Positions 17,837 through 26,576 of a DNA stretch of 64,000 nt are shown piece by piece; positions within the stretch are counted from its first letter, which is position 1; each line of letters begins with the position of its first letter. Location: contig NZ_CP049143.1 in assembly GCF_011044495.1 (NCBI RefSeq), forward strand, positions 372,001 to 436,000. Reading direction: 5' to 3'. The DNA comes from Roseimicrobium sp. ORNL1 (GTDB taxonomy: Bacteria > Verrucomicrobiota > Verrucomicrobiia > Verrucomicrobiales > Verrucomicrobiaceae). The translations under genes and the position numbers were made by a program. The notes under the pieces were generated by a model that saw only the letters and a program-made list of their open reading frames with translations, made no database searches and had not been told where the DNA came from.

Positions 17837-20020
17837 TCAGTGGTTGAAGACGAACTCGGCGGAATTGATGAGCGCCCAGGCGAGGTCGCCGATGGCATTT
17901 TGCCGATTGGCCTGGGGCTGGCTCAAAAAGCGGACGGACACGCGCAGCTCCTCCTCGTCCGGGAGGCGGCTGTACAGCGTGAGGTACAGCTCGGAAACGA
18001 GGTCGATGTCCGACACCTCACGCTTCGCAAGCTGGCCAATGCGGCTGTCCTCATTGTTGAGCTTCTTCTGGATATCTGAGGAATTCATCAGGTGCAGCGC
18101 CTGGATCACACTGGACTTCCGCTCGCGTTCGCAGGGGCACTCTTGGCTCGCGTTGGGGCGGCCAAAGGCATCCAGGAAGTCCGAATCAATCTTGTAGTTC
18201 CAGGTCTGCACCGCGCGGGAATGCGGCGGTAGTCCGCTGTACTTGTCCTTCATCCCGGTGGCATCGCACACGGCATCCAGCAGCACTTCCGCACTCATGC
18301 GGCGCTTGATGCCGCGCGCGTAGTTCTTCGTGTCCGCCACATTGTGCTCATTGGGTTGGGTGCTGAGCTGATAGGTGCGCGAGTTCACGATGGTGCGCAT
18401 GAGGTGCTTCATGTCGAAGCCATGTGCGACGAAGTCCTGCGCCAGCCAGTCCAGCAGCGCCGCATTCGTCGGCGGATTGGAAACGCGGAAGTCATCCACC
18501 GGATCCACGATGCCGCGCCCGAGGAAGTCCGACCAGATGCGGTTCACAATCGCGCGGGCGAAGAAAGGATTGTCGCTGCCGGACATCCAATCCGTGAGCC
18601 CCTTGCGCGGGTCTTGCCCAGCTACATATGGCATCTCGGGACCATCAGGCACCTTGGGAGTCATCACCGCGTCGGTGATGGGATGCGTAACCTTGCCACC
18701 GCTGCCGTACCACACATACTCCGGCTCTCCAGAGATGGGAGCGGAAATGCCCTGGCCCTTGCGCTTCATCTGGCCAAAGAAGGCCGCGAGCTGGAAGTAG
18801 TCTTCCTGCGTCCACTTCTCACTCGGGTGGTGATGGCACTTTGCGCAATCGAGGCGCACGCCGAGGAAAATCTGCCCCACGAAGGAAGTCGCATCGACCG
18901 GGTCACGCTTGTCACGGAACACGGCTACGGGCCCATACTCATGGCTGCTGCCCTCCGCGGTGAGCAGCTCCTTCACCATGGTGTTGTAGGGCTTGTTCGC
19001 GCGGAAGCTTTCGCGCAGCCACTGGTCGAGCAGGTACACCGGTTTCACGCCCACGCGGGAGGGATTGGGCCGGATGAGGTCGCCCCACTTCACCGCCCAG
19101 TGGTCGGCATAGTTGCGATGCTCCAGCAGTTCATCCACGATGTGCTTGCGCTTGTCAGCACGGGTATCAGCCAGGAACTTCCGCGCCATCTCCGGCGTGG
19201 GCAGCATACCGATGAGATCCAGCGAGACCCGGCGTAGGAACTCCGCATCCGTGCACGTTTCGGAGGGCAGCAGGCCCAGCTTGCGATGGCGCTCATACAC
19301 CAGCCGGTCGATTTCATTATTCACCGGCAGCTTCGTGTAAAGCTCCTCGGGCAGGACCTTGTCCGATGGAACGGTGATGCGCGCGATATCCACCAGTCCC
19401 ATGTAGCGCACCACGATCACGCCCTCGCCGCTGACCTTGCCCACAGTGACCAGTCCCTGCTCATCTACCGAGGCCATCTCCTTGTCCTGGGAGAGGTACT
19501 CTGTAAGGCGGGTGACATCGCGTGTCTTCCCATCGGAATAGGTCGCGGTGACCTTGAGCGGTTGATTCGCCGCCTTTGCGTAGGTCTTCTCACGCGGTTC
19601 CACCGCCACAGAAGTGAGCTTGGCCTCATTCTCGGAAGAGAAAGGCACGCCCTGCTGCATCCACTCGATGAGAATGCGATAAGCCTCGCTGTCCGTCTTG
19701 ATGCGCTCGCCACCCTCGTGAGCCACGGCGCCCGTGGCTTTCTTCAGCAGCAGGCTTTCCTCGGGCGCGGCCAGGAGCAGTCGGCGACCACGATCATCGC
19801 TCACGATCTCATCATAGTCGTGCTTCGGATCATAGCCGAAGACAGAAAGCTTGAAGTTGTTCTGCCCTTCCGGCTTCGCGTGGCAAGTGCCCGCCGCGCA
19901 TCCCGCCTTCATGAGCTGGGGCATCACATCATTGGTAAAGCTAATCGGGTCCGCGGCATGTGCCATCATCCCCGGCGACAGGGTCGCCAGGAGCATGGGA
20001 AGCAGCGGGTTGCGGGGCAT
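17837..20020 (-). CDS. DUF1549-DUF1553 protein with Ig-like domain and haem-type CxxCH motifs
   Basis: 727 residues from the ATG at 20020, where a signal peptide begins (MPRNPLLPMLLATL, cleavage near HAAD). Order: an N-terminal cytochrome-like segment with C41 and C46-H47 in GCAAGTCHAK, a bacterial Ig-like (BIG2) domain at about 140-235, DUF1549 (about 265-460) containing a CAKCHHHP motif at 392, and DUF1553 (about 500-715, with WMSGSDNPFFARAIVNRIW). The first motif has four residues between the cysteines, so haem attachment there is uncertain; the second is a canonical CxxCH. Encoded between the cytochrome-WD40 and DUF1501 genes. Function in the family is not established. Confidence 0.93.
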   Translation of the reverse strand: MPRNPLLPMLLATLSPGMMAHAADPISFTNDVMPQLMKAGCAAGTCHAKPEGQNNFKLSVFGYDPKHDYDEIVSDDRGRRLLLAAPEESLLLKKATGAVAHEGGERIKTDSEAYRILIEWMQQGVPFSSENEAKLTSVAVEPREKTYAKAANQPLKVTATYSDGKTRDVTRLTEYLSQDKEMASVDEQGLVTVGKVSGEGVIVVRYMGLVDIARITVPSDKVLPEELYTKLPVNNEIDRLVYERHRKLGLLPSETCTDAEFLRRVSLDLIGMLPTPEMARKFLADTRADKRKHIVDELLEHRNYADHWAVKWGDLIRPNPSRVGVKPVYLLDQWLRESFRANKPYNTMVKELLTAEGSSHEYGPVAVFRDKRDPVDATSFVGQIFLGVRLDCAKCHHHPSEKWTQEDYFQLAAFFGQMKRKGQGISAPISGEPEYVWYGSGGKVTHPITDAVMTPKVPDGPEMPYVAGQDPRKGLTDWMSGSDNPFFARAIVNRIWSDFLGRGIVDPVDDFRVSNPPTNAALLDWLAQDFVAHGFDMKHLMRTIVNSRTYQLSTQPNEHNVADTKNYARGIKRRMSAEVLLDAVCDATGMKDKYSGLPPHSRAVQTWNYKIDSDFLDAFGRPNASQECPCERERKSSVIQALHLMNSSDIQKKLNNEDSRIGQLAKREVSDIDLVSELYLTLYSRLPDEEELRVSVRFLSQPQANRQNAIGDLAWALINSAEFVFNH

Positions 20021-20058
20021 TTGGAAGTTACGGAATAAGGGGTGTATTCTTGCGATGG

Positions 20059-21411
20059 CTACTTGGGCTCCAGCTCGCCCTTGGGCTGGCCGGTGGCAGC
20101 ATCCCAAATGTAAACCTTACCGTTAAAGGCGCCTGCGAAAACGCTCTTGGCATCAGCCGTGATGGCCACGCTGGTGAGGTTCTCGTTCACCGTCGTGAGC
20201 TTGCGTTCCTTGCCGGTGTCGCTGCGCTGTTCGCCGGTGTGTTTCGTGAGTTGGGTGTATACGCTGCCGTTGCCCTTCTCCGTGACCACGGCGAGGGCCT
20301 TGCCGTCGGGCGTCCAGGCCAGTGCGGTGTAGACGGTCTTCTTGTCGCCCAGGGACACATCCTGCTCCTTGCTCTTCACATCCCACACCTTCACTTCACG
20401 GTCGGCGCCGGCAGTGGCGATCTGAGTGGCATCCTTGTTGAAGGCGACCGCGAGCACGTGATTCGTGTGGCCCTCGTAGGTCGCGACGAGTTTCAGCGTC
20501 GCGAGGTCCCAAAGTTTCGCGAGCTTGTCCGCGCTGCCGCTGAGCAAGCGGTCGCCGGAAGGCGAGAGGCGCAGGGCATAGATGGTGTCTTCATGGGCCT
20601 TCCACGTAGTGGCGAGAGTGCCGTCCTTGAGGTTGAACTTCCGCAGGAAGCCCGCGCCGCCTGATTCACCATCCCCGGCAAAGAGAGTGTCACCCGTCTT
20701 GTCCACCGCCAGTGCTGTGATGCCACCGAGCAGAGGTCCATTCAGCGTGCGCACCTGCTGGTGGGTGAGGGTATCCCATACGATGATGCGCTGAAATCCG
20801 CCCGTGATGAGTTGCTTGCCATCGGGTGTCCAGGCCAGTGATTGCACCGGCTCGGTATGTCCGCCTTCGAGCTTTCCTGCGATAGGACGCTCGGGCTTGG
20901 TCATGTCGACTATGACCACGCTGCTGCCACGGCTGTATGCCAGCAGCTTCTCATCCGGCGAAAAGGCCACGGCCAGTACGGGCTGGTAGCTCTGCGGTGC
21001 GGGAGCCAGCTTCACCGGCTTGGCCACAGGTGCTTCATCGAAGACCGTGGCATCCCAGACCGCACCCTCATCGATCCACGCTTTCAACGCCGCCACTTCA
21101 GCCTCGCCAAGCTGTTTCTTCGGCGGCATGTGTGGGTCACCTTCCTCCAGGACAACTTGGTAGAGCAGGCTGTCCGCGCCTTTGCCGGGAACGATGGGCG
21201 TGCCGTTGTCACCACCCACCATCATCTTCTCATGGGTGGTGAGCAGGAGGCCGCCCTTGGCCTTGCCCGGCTTGTGGCAGCTCACGCACTGATCGCGCAG
21301 CACCCGCATGGCCGCCTTGGTGTCCGCACGCACCTCAGTGCCAAACAGCATCATTCCCATCGAAGCCAGCAGGCCGATGCGAAGGAGGGTGAGTCGGGGG
21401 TGGGGGAGCAT
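20059..21411 (-). CDS. Exported cytochrome c (PSCyt1-type) - WD40 propeller protein
   Basis: 450 residues with a signal peptide (about 1-29). A c-type haem site CVSCH is at 42-46, with a candidate axial Met in DPHMPPKKQL near 105, forming the Planctomycete-type cytochrome domain. Residues about 150-450 hold seven WD40 blades, recognisable by FSPDEKLLA, WTPDGKQLITGG, LSPSGDRLLSGSADK...LWD, AGADREVKVWD and FNGKVYIWD, enough for one closed propeller. Probably a periplasmic redox-linked scaffold for the DUF1549/1553 and DUF1501 proteins encoded downstream (38-bp gap). Confidence 0.92.
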   Translation of the reverse strand: MLPHPRLTLLRIGLLASMGMMLFGTEVRADTKAAMRVLRDQCVSCHKPGKAKGGLLLTTHEKMMVGGDNGTPIVPGKGADSLLYQVVLEEGDPHMPPKKQLGEAEVAALKAWIDEGAVWDATVFDEAPVAKPVKLAPAPQSYQPVLAVAFSPDEKLLAYSRGSSVVIVDMTKPERPIAGKLEGGHTEPVQSLAWTPDGKQLITGGFQRIIVWDTLTHQQVRTLNGPLLGGITALAVDKTGDTLFAGDGESGGAGFLRKFNLKDGTLATTWKAHEDTIYALRLSPSGDRLLSGSADKLAKLWDLATLKLVATYEGHTNHVLAVAFNKDATQIATAGADREVKVWDVKSKEQDVSLGDKKTVYTALAWTPDGKALAVVTEKGNGSVYTQLTKHTGEQRSDTGKERKLTTVNENLTSVAITADAKSVFAGAFNGKVYIWDAATGQPKGELEPK

Positions 21412-21461
21412 CTCAGGGGAACGTCCGAGGGGGAGCCTTCGACAACACTACGCCGGATTCG

Positions 21462-22811
21462 TTATTTCAGTTCCAACCGTGCGCCATACATGTTCGTCCC
21501 GCCAGCGTCGCCTTCGTAGGTCTTGGACCCAAAGGTGCCGGGCAATGTGCACGAGCCGCCGAAGACCAGTCCGCGCTCGGGATGCCAGACCATGGTGTAG
21601 GCATTGTCGCCCTTCGGCCCACCCGCTTGCACGAGCCATTGCAGGGCTCCCTTGGAATCCAATGCGGCAACATAGATATCCGTGGCTCCCTTCGAAACCA
21701 GCGTCTGGCCAGCGAAGGTCGATGTGGCGCTGAATTCACCTGTGACGAAGATGGTACCCTTGTTGTCCGTGGCCACGCCGAGGCAGTAGTCGACCGCCGG
21801 ACCTTGAATCACGCGGCTCCACTGCAGGTCACCGGAAGCGCTGTAGTGCGCGAGCAGGCCATCGTTATCCTTATCACCCGTGGTGTGATAGACCGTATCA
21901 CCCACCGTGGCTTCTCCCTTGAACATGCCTGCAATCCACGCGCGGCCAGAGCTGTCCACCGTGAGTTCATGAGCCCCGGCCCCTGCACAGGTGCGCACCC
22001 ACTGTGCCTTGCCATCGCTATCGAGCTTGATGAGTAGTGTGGATTGACCCTTCGCCGTGCTGAGCGGCAGGCCTCCGAAAGTGCCTGCGCCACTCGTGGA
22101 GCCGCCGAGGTAGATGTTGTCAGAGCCATCCAGTGCCACGCCATGCCCGCTACTGGAGTCCTTGCCCTCGGAGGCCTTCACCCACTTGAGAGTGCCGTTC
22201 GCATCGTACTTGGCGCAGAAGATGGGACGTCCCGCGCCGGGCACCGTGATCTCGCCAAACTTGCTTTCGCCCAATACCGCGCCCGTGACAATCACATCAC
22301 CGTGGCTGTCCAGGGCGATGCCGTGGCCGTAGTCATATCCTTTGCCGCCGGCAGTGCGCACCCACAGCAGATCGCCCTTGGGGGAGTACTTCGCCACGAA
22401 GATGTCGTAGTCGCCCGCATTCGGCAGGGCCTTGCCCTCGACCATGGCATCGGTGCTCTGGTAGTGGCCGGTCACGTAGGCATTGCCGACCTTGTCTGCG
22501 ACCACACCATAGGCGCGATCCACGAGGCTGCCGCCCAGATTGCGCGCCCACTGGAAGTGTCCATCCTTGTCGACCTTGACCAGCACGAAGTCCATGGCGC
22601 CCTTACTCTTCACCTGGAGTTCACCAAACGAGGCGTCGCCCGTCATCTCACCAGCAAGGAAGACATTCCCCTCGCGGTCGAAGCAGATGGCCCGGGTCTT
22701 CCCATTCTTCGCGCCGGTGCCGTGACTCATCCACGCAAATGCCGGTGCTTCGGCAGCGAAGCTGGAGAGTGGAGCAGTGGCGAGGAGGAGCGCGGCAGCG
22801 AGAAACTTCAT
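21462..22811 (-). CDS. Secreted SBBP-type beta-propeller protein
   Basis: 449 residues from the ATG at 22811, which opens a clean signal peptide (KFLAAALLLATAPLSSFAA); in-frame starts further upstream reach into the kinase gene and add no signal feature. Seven blade motifs of the type [YFW]-x-[GA]-G recur every 55 residues or so: FLAGEMTG, YVTGHYQS, IVTGAVLG, YLGGSTSG, WIAGMFKG, FVTGEFSA and VFGGSCTL. This is the beta-propeller repeat family seen in surface proteins; no enzyme signature. First gene of the operon continuing with the cytochrome-WD40 gene 50 bp later. Confidence 0.85.
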   Translation of the reverse strand: MKFLAAALLLATAPLSSFAAEAPAFAWMSHGTGAKNGKTRAICFDREGNVFLAGEMTGDASFGELQVKSKGAMDFVLVKVDKDGHFQWARNLGGSLVDRAYGVVADKVGNAYVTGHYQSTDAMVEGKALPNAGDYDIFVAKYSPKGDLLWVRTAGGKGYDYGHGIALDSHGDVIVTGAVLGESKFGEITVPGAGRPIFCAKYDANGTLKWVKASEGKDSSSGHGVALDGSDNIYLGGSTSGAGTFGGLPLSTAKGQSTLLIKLDSDGKAQWVRTCAGAGAHELTVDSSGRAWIAGMFKGEATVGDTVYHTTGDKDNDGLLAHYSASGDLQWSRVIQGPAVDYCLGVATDNKGTIFVTGEFSATSTFAGQTLVSKGATDIYVAALDSKGALQWLVQAGGPKGDNAYTMVWHPERGLVFGGSCTLPGTFGSKTYEGDAGGTNMYGARLELK

Positions 22812-22866
22812 GGGGAGAGAAGTCATACGCTGCCAGGGCTTTAGACACTGACACGATTGTCGGCGA

Positions 22867-24192
22867 TCATGGTACAATACTCTCCAGCAGCCTCTGGATG
22901 TCTGCGAAGAGCGGTCTTTCAGAGGGCGTTCCTTGGCACTGTGCTTGCAAGGTTCGCATCGTATTCACGGCTCTTGATTCGGCAGTGTCCCCGGTGCAGC
23001 GATCTAACAGTTCCTCCAACAGAATGCCGAAAGCGCGAACCTCCAGGCGCTCTAGTGCCTGCTTTAACCCGAGGTCACCCTGAGGCACAAAGGTGGCCCC
23101 GCCGAAGTCCGTGATGCGGCATCGGCCATCGTCGTGATGCAGGATGTTGTGGGCATACATGTCTCCCAGCATCAGGCCGCGCGCATGCAGATGAACCCCG
23201 ACGGAAGCGGCACTCAGGGCGATGCCGTGCGCGGTTCCCAGGGAGAAGGTCTGACCGCCTGTATAGATATCCCGCGTGCAGCTCTCGAAGTCCGGCGGCC
23301 CGGCGAGGTTCATGAAGCCCTCGTCGAGCAGGGACATCACCAACCCATGCGCGCCGTGCGGGTGCTGCGTGATGCGGCCCAGCACATCCACAAAGTTCTC
23401 GTGACGACCTGCCGCCAGCGCCGCGGCCATTTCATTCTCCGGAAGGCCGTCGCTAGTCATGGCGCCTTTGAAGACTTTCACCGCTACTGCACGGGGCGCG
23501 CTCCCATTCCCGGAGTGCCATTGGGCCTTTGAGATGCGGCCGGAGGCGCCTTCGCCCAGCAGGTTCTCCAACTGCAGCGCGCTCCACGGGATGTCCGTCA
23601 TGGGGATGTCATCCGAGGAAGGTGCGGGTGCGACGGGATTCCCCGCGAAGGCCAGCCATGCCAGACGCGGCAGCGAGGTCAGCCACGAAGGCAGGTGTGC
23701 GAACTCATTGGCCGCGAGGCGCAGCAGTTCCAGATTCGCGAACTGCGCAAAGCTCTCCGGCAGGCTGCGCAGTTGATTGCCGGAGAGCATCAGCTTCTGC
23801 ATCTGCGTGCATTGTCCCAGCGACTCTGGCAGCGTCTTGATGCGATTGTCCGTGAGGATGAGCCAGCGCAGTTCCTCTGGAAACTCCATGTCCGGCACCT
23901 GCTCGATCTGGTTCGACTTGAAGCCCACCATCTGCAGGCTGGAGCATTCACCGACGACCTCAGGGAAGGTGGTAAACTGATTCGAAGAGCAGAACAGAAT
24001 GCGCAGCTTATGCAGTCGCGGCAGGTCCTCTGGCAGCGAGGACAGGGCGTTGCCGGTGAGGTTCAGGACTTCCAGCGTTTCCGAGTGCTCGAAGACCTCC
24101 CTGGGTACTTCCGTGAGGCCGCAGCTCAGATCCAGCCGCTTGGCGTTGACGAGATTGCCGGATTGAAGGATTTGAAGATTCTCCTGGGACAT
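22867..24192 (-). CDS. Leucine-rich-repeat - protein kinase fusion
   Basis: 441 residues, no signal peptide, so cytoplasmic. Residues about 16-185 carry seven or so LRRs (LEVLNLTGNALSSLPEDL, LRWLILTDNRIKTLPESLG, MQKLMLSGNQLRSLPESF). Residues 205-441 are a kinase domain: glycine loop GEGASGRI (213-220), lysine in AVAVKVF (239), catalytic loop LGDMYAHNIL (342-351) and DFG (362-364). The catalytic loop replaces HRD with LGD but keeps the Asp and the Asn (D344, N349), as in a known bacterial LRR-kinase subfamily. Probably an active Ser/Thr kinase regulated by LRR binding. It lies just upstream of the five-gene DUF operon (55-bp gap) and might be cotranscribed. Confidence 0.88.
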   Translation of the reverse strand: MSQENLQILQSGNLVNAKRLDLSCGLTEVPREVFEHSETLEVLNLTGNALSSLPEDLPRLHKLRILFCSSNQFTTFPEVVGECSSLQMVGFKSNQIEQVPDMEFPEELRWLILTDNRIKTLPESLGQCTQMQKLMLSGNQLRSLPESFAQFANLELLRLAANEFAHLPSWLTSLPRLAWLAFAGNPVAPAPSSDDIPMTDIPWSALQLENLLGEGASGRISKAQWHSGNGSAPRAVAVKVFKGAMTSDGLPENEMAAALAAGRHENFVDVLGRITQHPHGAHGLVMSLLDEGFMNLAGPPDFESCTRDIYTGGQTFSLGTAHGIALSAASVGVHLHARGLMLGDMYAHNILHHDDGRCRITDFGGATFVPQGDLGLKQALERLEVRAFGILLEELLDRCTGDTAESRAVNTMRTLQAQCQGTPSERPLFADIQRLLESIVP

Positions 24193-24294
24193 GCGCGGGT
24201 AGCCGATGCCCTTCCGTGGAATGGGTTTCGTTCCGCGTCAATCAATGGCTTGAAGACAAACTGCACCCGGCGCCGTGCAGAATGCCGCCGCCCA

Positions 24295-25905
24295 CTATTT
24301 CTGTGTCGCAGACTTCACGTACAGCGCACTGAAGCGGATGTCTTTCCGTTTGGCTCCTTCGAAGACTACACGGACGCGAATGCGCTCAGGAAGGTCCGAG
24401 ATGCCAGCCTTGTCTGCCCAAGAGATGGGAGTCTGGAAACCGCTCTGGCGCACGACGACCACATTCTTGCCGGAGTACTTTTCCAGCGGCCGCATTTGTG
24501 CATCCAGTAGTTCCACCCGCAGTCCTGCTTCCTCGCTGAGGCCCTCTGCGTTCACAAAGAACTCGTGAGGCACTCCTGCCTTGATGGATACGGATGCGGT
24601 GATGAATTCACTCTGAACCTCGGGAAGCTGATAGTCTCCCGGGCCTTGGCCTGCGTCTTCAAACACCAGGTCACCGAAGCGATCACGCGGCAGCAGCGCG
24701 AGGCCCACGCCGCCGCGCGGGGGCTCCTCCTCCCAGTGACGCGGGTCCCACGTGCCGTAGTACACATAGGTCTGCTCGCCCACGTTCTCGAACCCTTGTC
24801 CCTGAATCAGTCCGCCCTGGTCCCACGCGCCATCTTCGCCTCGCTTCAGAAAGGTCCACTCATGGGCAGGCTCGCGGAAGGCCACGCCATCATTGCTCAC
24901 GGCGAAGCCGAGGTCGATGGTCACATCCTTCCATTCCTTGGCCCCATGCCAGATGCCGAAGATGCCCAGCAGCACGTTGCCGCGATTCCACACGCTGATA
25001 CCCTCGTGCACCTGCTCTCCCTCGCGGCTGCGTCCGGCACCGAGCAGGGTATGCTGCTGCAGGCGGACAAGACTGATGGCGCTGGTCTGTGACCAATTTT
25101 TGAAATCAGGGGACTGGTACACCCGCGCGACACGGCCGTGATAGGGTCGCGCGGCATCCATGGAGTTCTGGCCCGAGGCGAAGAACATGCCGTCCCACTT
25201 GTACAGGCCACCGCTGGGCTCGAAGTGAATCTTGGGCAGAACGAGCGCGTCCTCCGGCAGTTCCGCCTTGGTGGACTTCACTGGCTTCTCCATCTTCCAA
25301 GTCAGGCCATCCGCGCTCACAAAAGGTGCCAGTGTGCCCAGGCGCCGCTCCTGCCGGAAATACACGTGCGAGGATATCTTATAGCGTCTTGCTGGATCGG
25401 GATCTTCATCATCCTTGAGCACCTTCACATTTACAAAGCCCAGTGGGTAAGGATCCGTGGAGATGATGTTGTTGTCCTTGTTCCCACGAAACTCCACGAG
25501 CCCGAGATTCGGCTTCACCCACTTCACGCCATCATCGCTCTCCGCATAGGCGGCACGCCAGCGAGCGGAGGCAACCTTGTTCTCCTTGTCATCGTCGAAG
25601 GCCACATACCACAGGCGGAACTTCCCGTTCTCGCGAATCACTGATCCATAGAACTGCACCCCGCGAGCATCCGGAGTTCCAGGCGCACCACGTGGCACCA
25701 CCGGATTTGCCGGATGTTTGGTGGGAGTCCGCATCTCCACCCGCAGATTCTGGATGTGCGGAATGGAGACACTGTCGAACGCGAAGATGGTCGTGGCCCT
25801 GGTCTCATCGAAATACTCCGCGGCGTGGGTTGCATTGATGAAGGCTATCGTGCAGACGACGGCCAGGGCTCCCTGACGGCACATTGAAGGGAAGGTCATG
25901 ATCAT
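24295..25905 (-). CDS. Exported glycosidase-like beta-propeller protein (paralogue of 29602-31044)
   Basis: 536 residues with a signal peptide (cleavage near THAAEYF). The body has propeller-like motifs typical of GH32/GH43-like proteins: FRLWYVAFD, YAESDDGVKWVKPNLGLVEF, SADGLTWK, KNWSQTSA and WDPRHW. Residues about 415-535 form a C-terminal beta-sandwich. Its NLGLVEFRGNKDNNII segment closely matches KLGLVEFDGSKENNII in the protein encoded at 29602-31044, so the two are paralogues. No catalytic triad can be assigned from sequence alone. The start codon overlaps the acyltransferase stop (ATGA). Last gene of the locus starting at 31044 or 32278. Confidence 0.7.
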   Translation of the reverse strand: MIMTFPSMCRQGALAVVCTIAFINATHAAEYFDETRATTIFAFDSVSIPHIQNLRVEMRTPTKHPANPVVPRGAPGTPDARGVQFYGSVIRENGKFRLWYVAFDDDKENKVASARWRAAYAESDDGVKWVKPNLGLVEFRGNKDNNIISTDPYPLGFVNVKVLKDDEDPDPARRYKISSHVYFRQERRLGTLAPFVSADGLTWKMEKPVKSTKAELPEDALVLPKIHFEPSGGLYKWDGMFFASGQNSMDAARPYHGRVARVYQSPDFKNWSQTSAISLVRLQQHTLLGAGRSREGEQVHEGISVWNRGNVLLGIFGIWHGAKEWKDVTIDLGFAVSNDGVAFREPAHEWTFLKRGEDGAWDQGGLIQGQGFENVGEQTYVYYGTWDPRHWEEEPPRGGVGLALLPRDRFGDLVFEDAGQGPGDYQLPEVQSEFITASVSIKAGVPHEFFVNAEGLSEEAGLRVELLDAQMRPLEKYSGKNVVVVRQSGFQTPISWADKAGISDLPERIRVRVVFEGAKRKDIRFSALYVKSATQK

Positions 25906-26576
25906 GGTGGCGGGAAGGATTCGCTTTTCCAGGTGTCGTCGTGATGTGAGCCAAAGAGATCGGTCTGTGGCAGAAGCAGCTCGGGCAGGTTCCCTTTGCC
26001 CATACCTTCTGGAAGCGGTTGGTGACGCGCCGGGACTCCCACAGCCAGCGTGTATGGCGGCACGTCCTTGTTCACCACTGCTCCTGCCGCGATGAATGAA
26101 CCGCGGCCGATGGTGATTCCTGGGCAGATGGTGACACCTCCTCCAATGGTCACATGATCCTCAATGTGCGCACCCTCCACCGGCGCTGCGCGACGCATGG
26201 GCAGCCGGTCGTTCAAAAAAGTGGTGCCTGGTCCGATGAATACCATGTTTCCAATCACGGTGGTGCTGGGAAGATAGACATGCGCCATGATCTTCACCCC
26301 GTCGCCAATGCGTAGGCGACCTTCCAGCGTGCACTTGTGATGGACGACACATCGATGACCGATGGTGATCTCTGCCCGGATCAATACCTGATGTCCACAC
26401 TGGAAGCGGTCACCTATGGTGGTATTGGCATAGATGATGGAACCTGAGCGGATGATCGCGTGGTCTCCAATTCGGGTGGGCGCGGAATCACCGGGGTAGC
26501 GGTATCCCAGCACCACTCCCGGATCCACCTGGGCATGCGCGCCCAGCACGTAGTAGGCATCAGCGGGAGGCTCCAT
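25902..26576 (-). CDS. Left-handed beta-helix (hexapeptide repeat) N-acyltransferase
   Basis: 224 residues from the ATG at 26576, which overlaps the ceramidase-like gene by 17 bp; a longer in-frame start at 26678 adds non-conserved sequence. Hexapeptide repeats cover about residues 30-185 (IGDHAIIRSGSIIYANTTIG, IGNMVFIGPG, VTIGGGVTICPGITIGRGSFI), ending with the typical VVNKDVPPYTLAVGVPAR. The loop GTTFLNDRLP resembles the TNDKYP loop of sugar N-acetyltransferases that modify UDP- or dTDP-amino sugars with acetyl-CoA. Overlaps at both ends indicate translational coupling with the neighbours. Substrate unknown; an O-acetyltransferase is possible. Confidence 0.85.
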   Translation of the reverse strand: MEPPADAYYVLGAHAQVDPGVVLGYRYPGDSAPTRIGDHAIIRSGSIIYANTTIGDRFQCGHQVLIRAEITIGHRCVVHHKCTLEGRLRIGDGVKIMAHVYLPSTTVIGNMVFIGPGTTFLNDRLPMRRAAPVEGAHIEDHVTIGGGVTICPGITIGRGSFIAAGAVVNKDVPPYTLAVGVPARHQPLPEGMGKGNLPELLLPQTDLFGSHHDDTWKSESFPPP

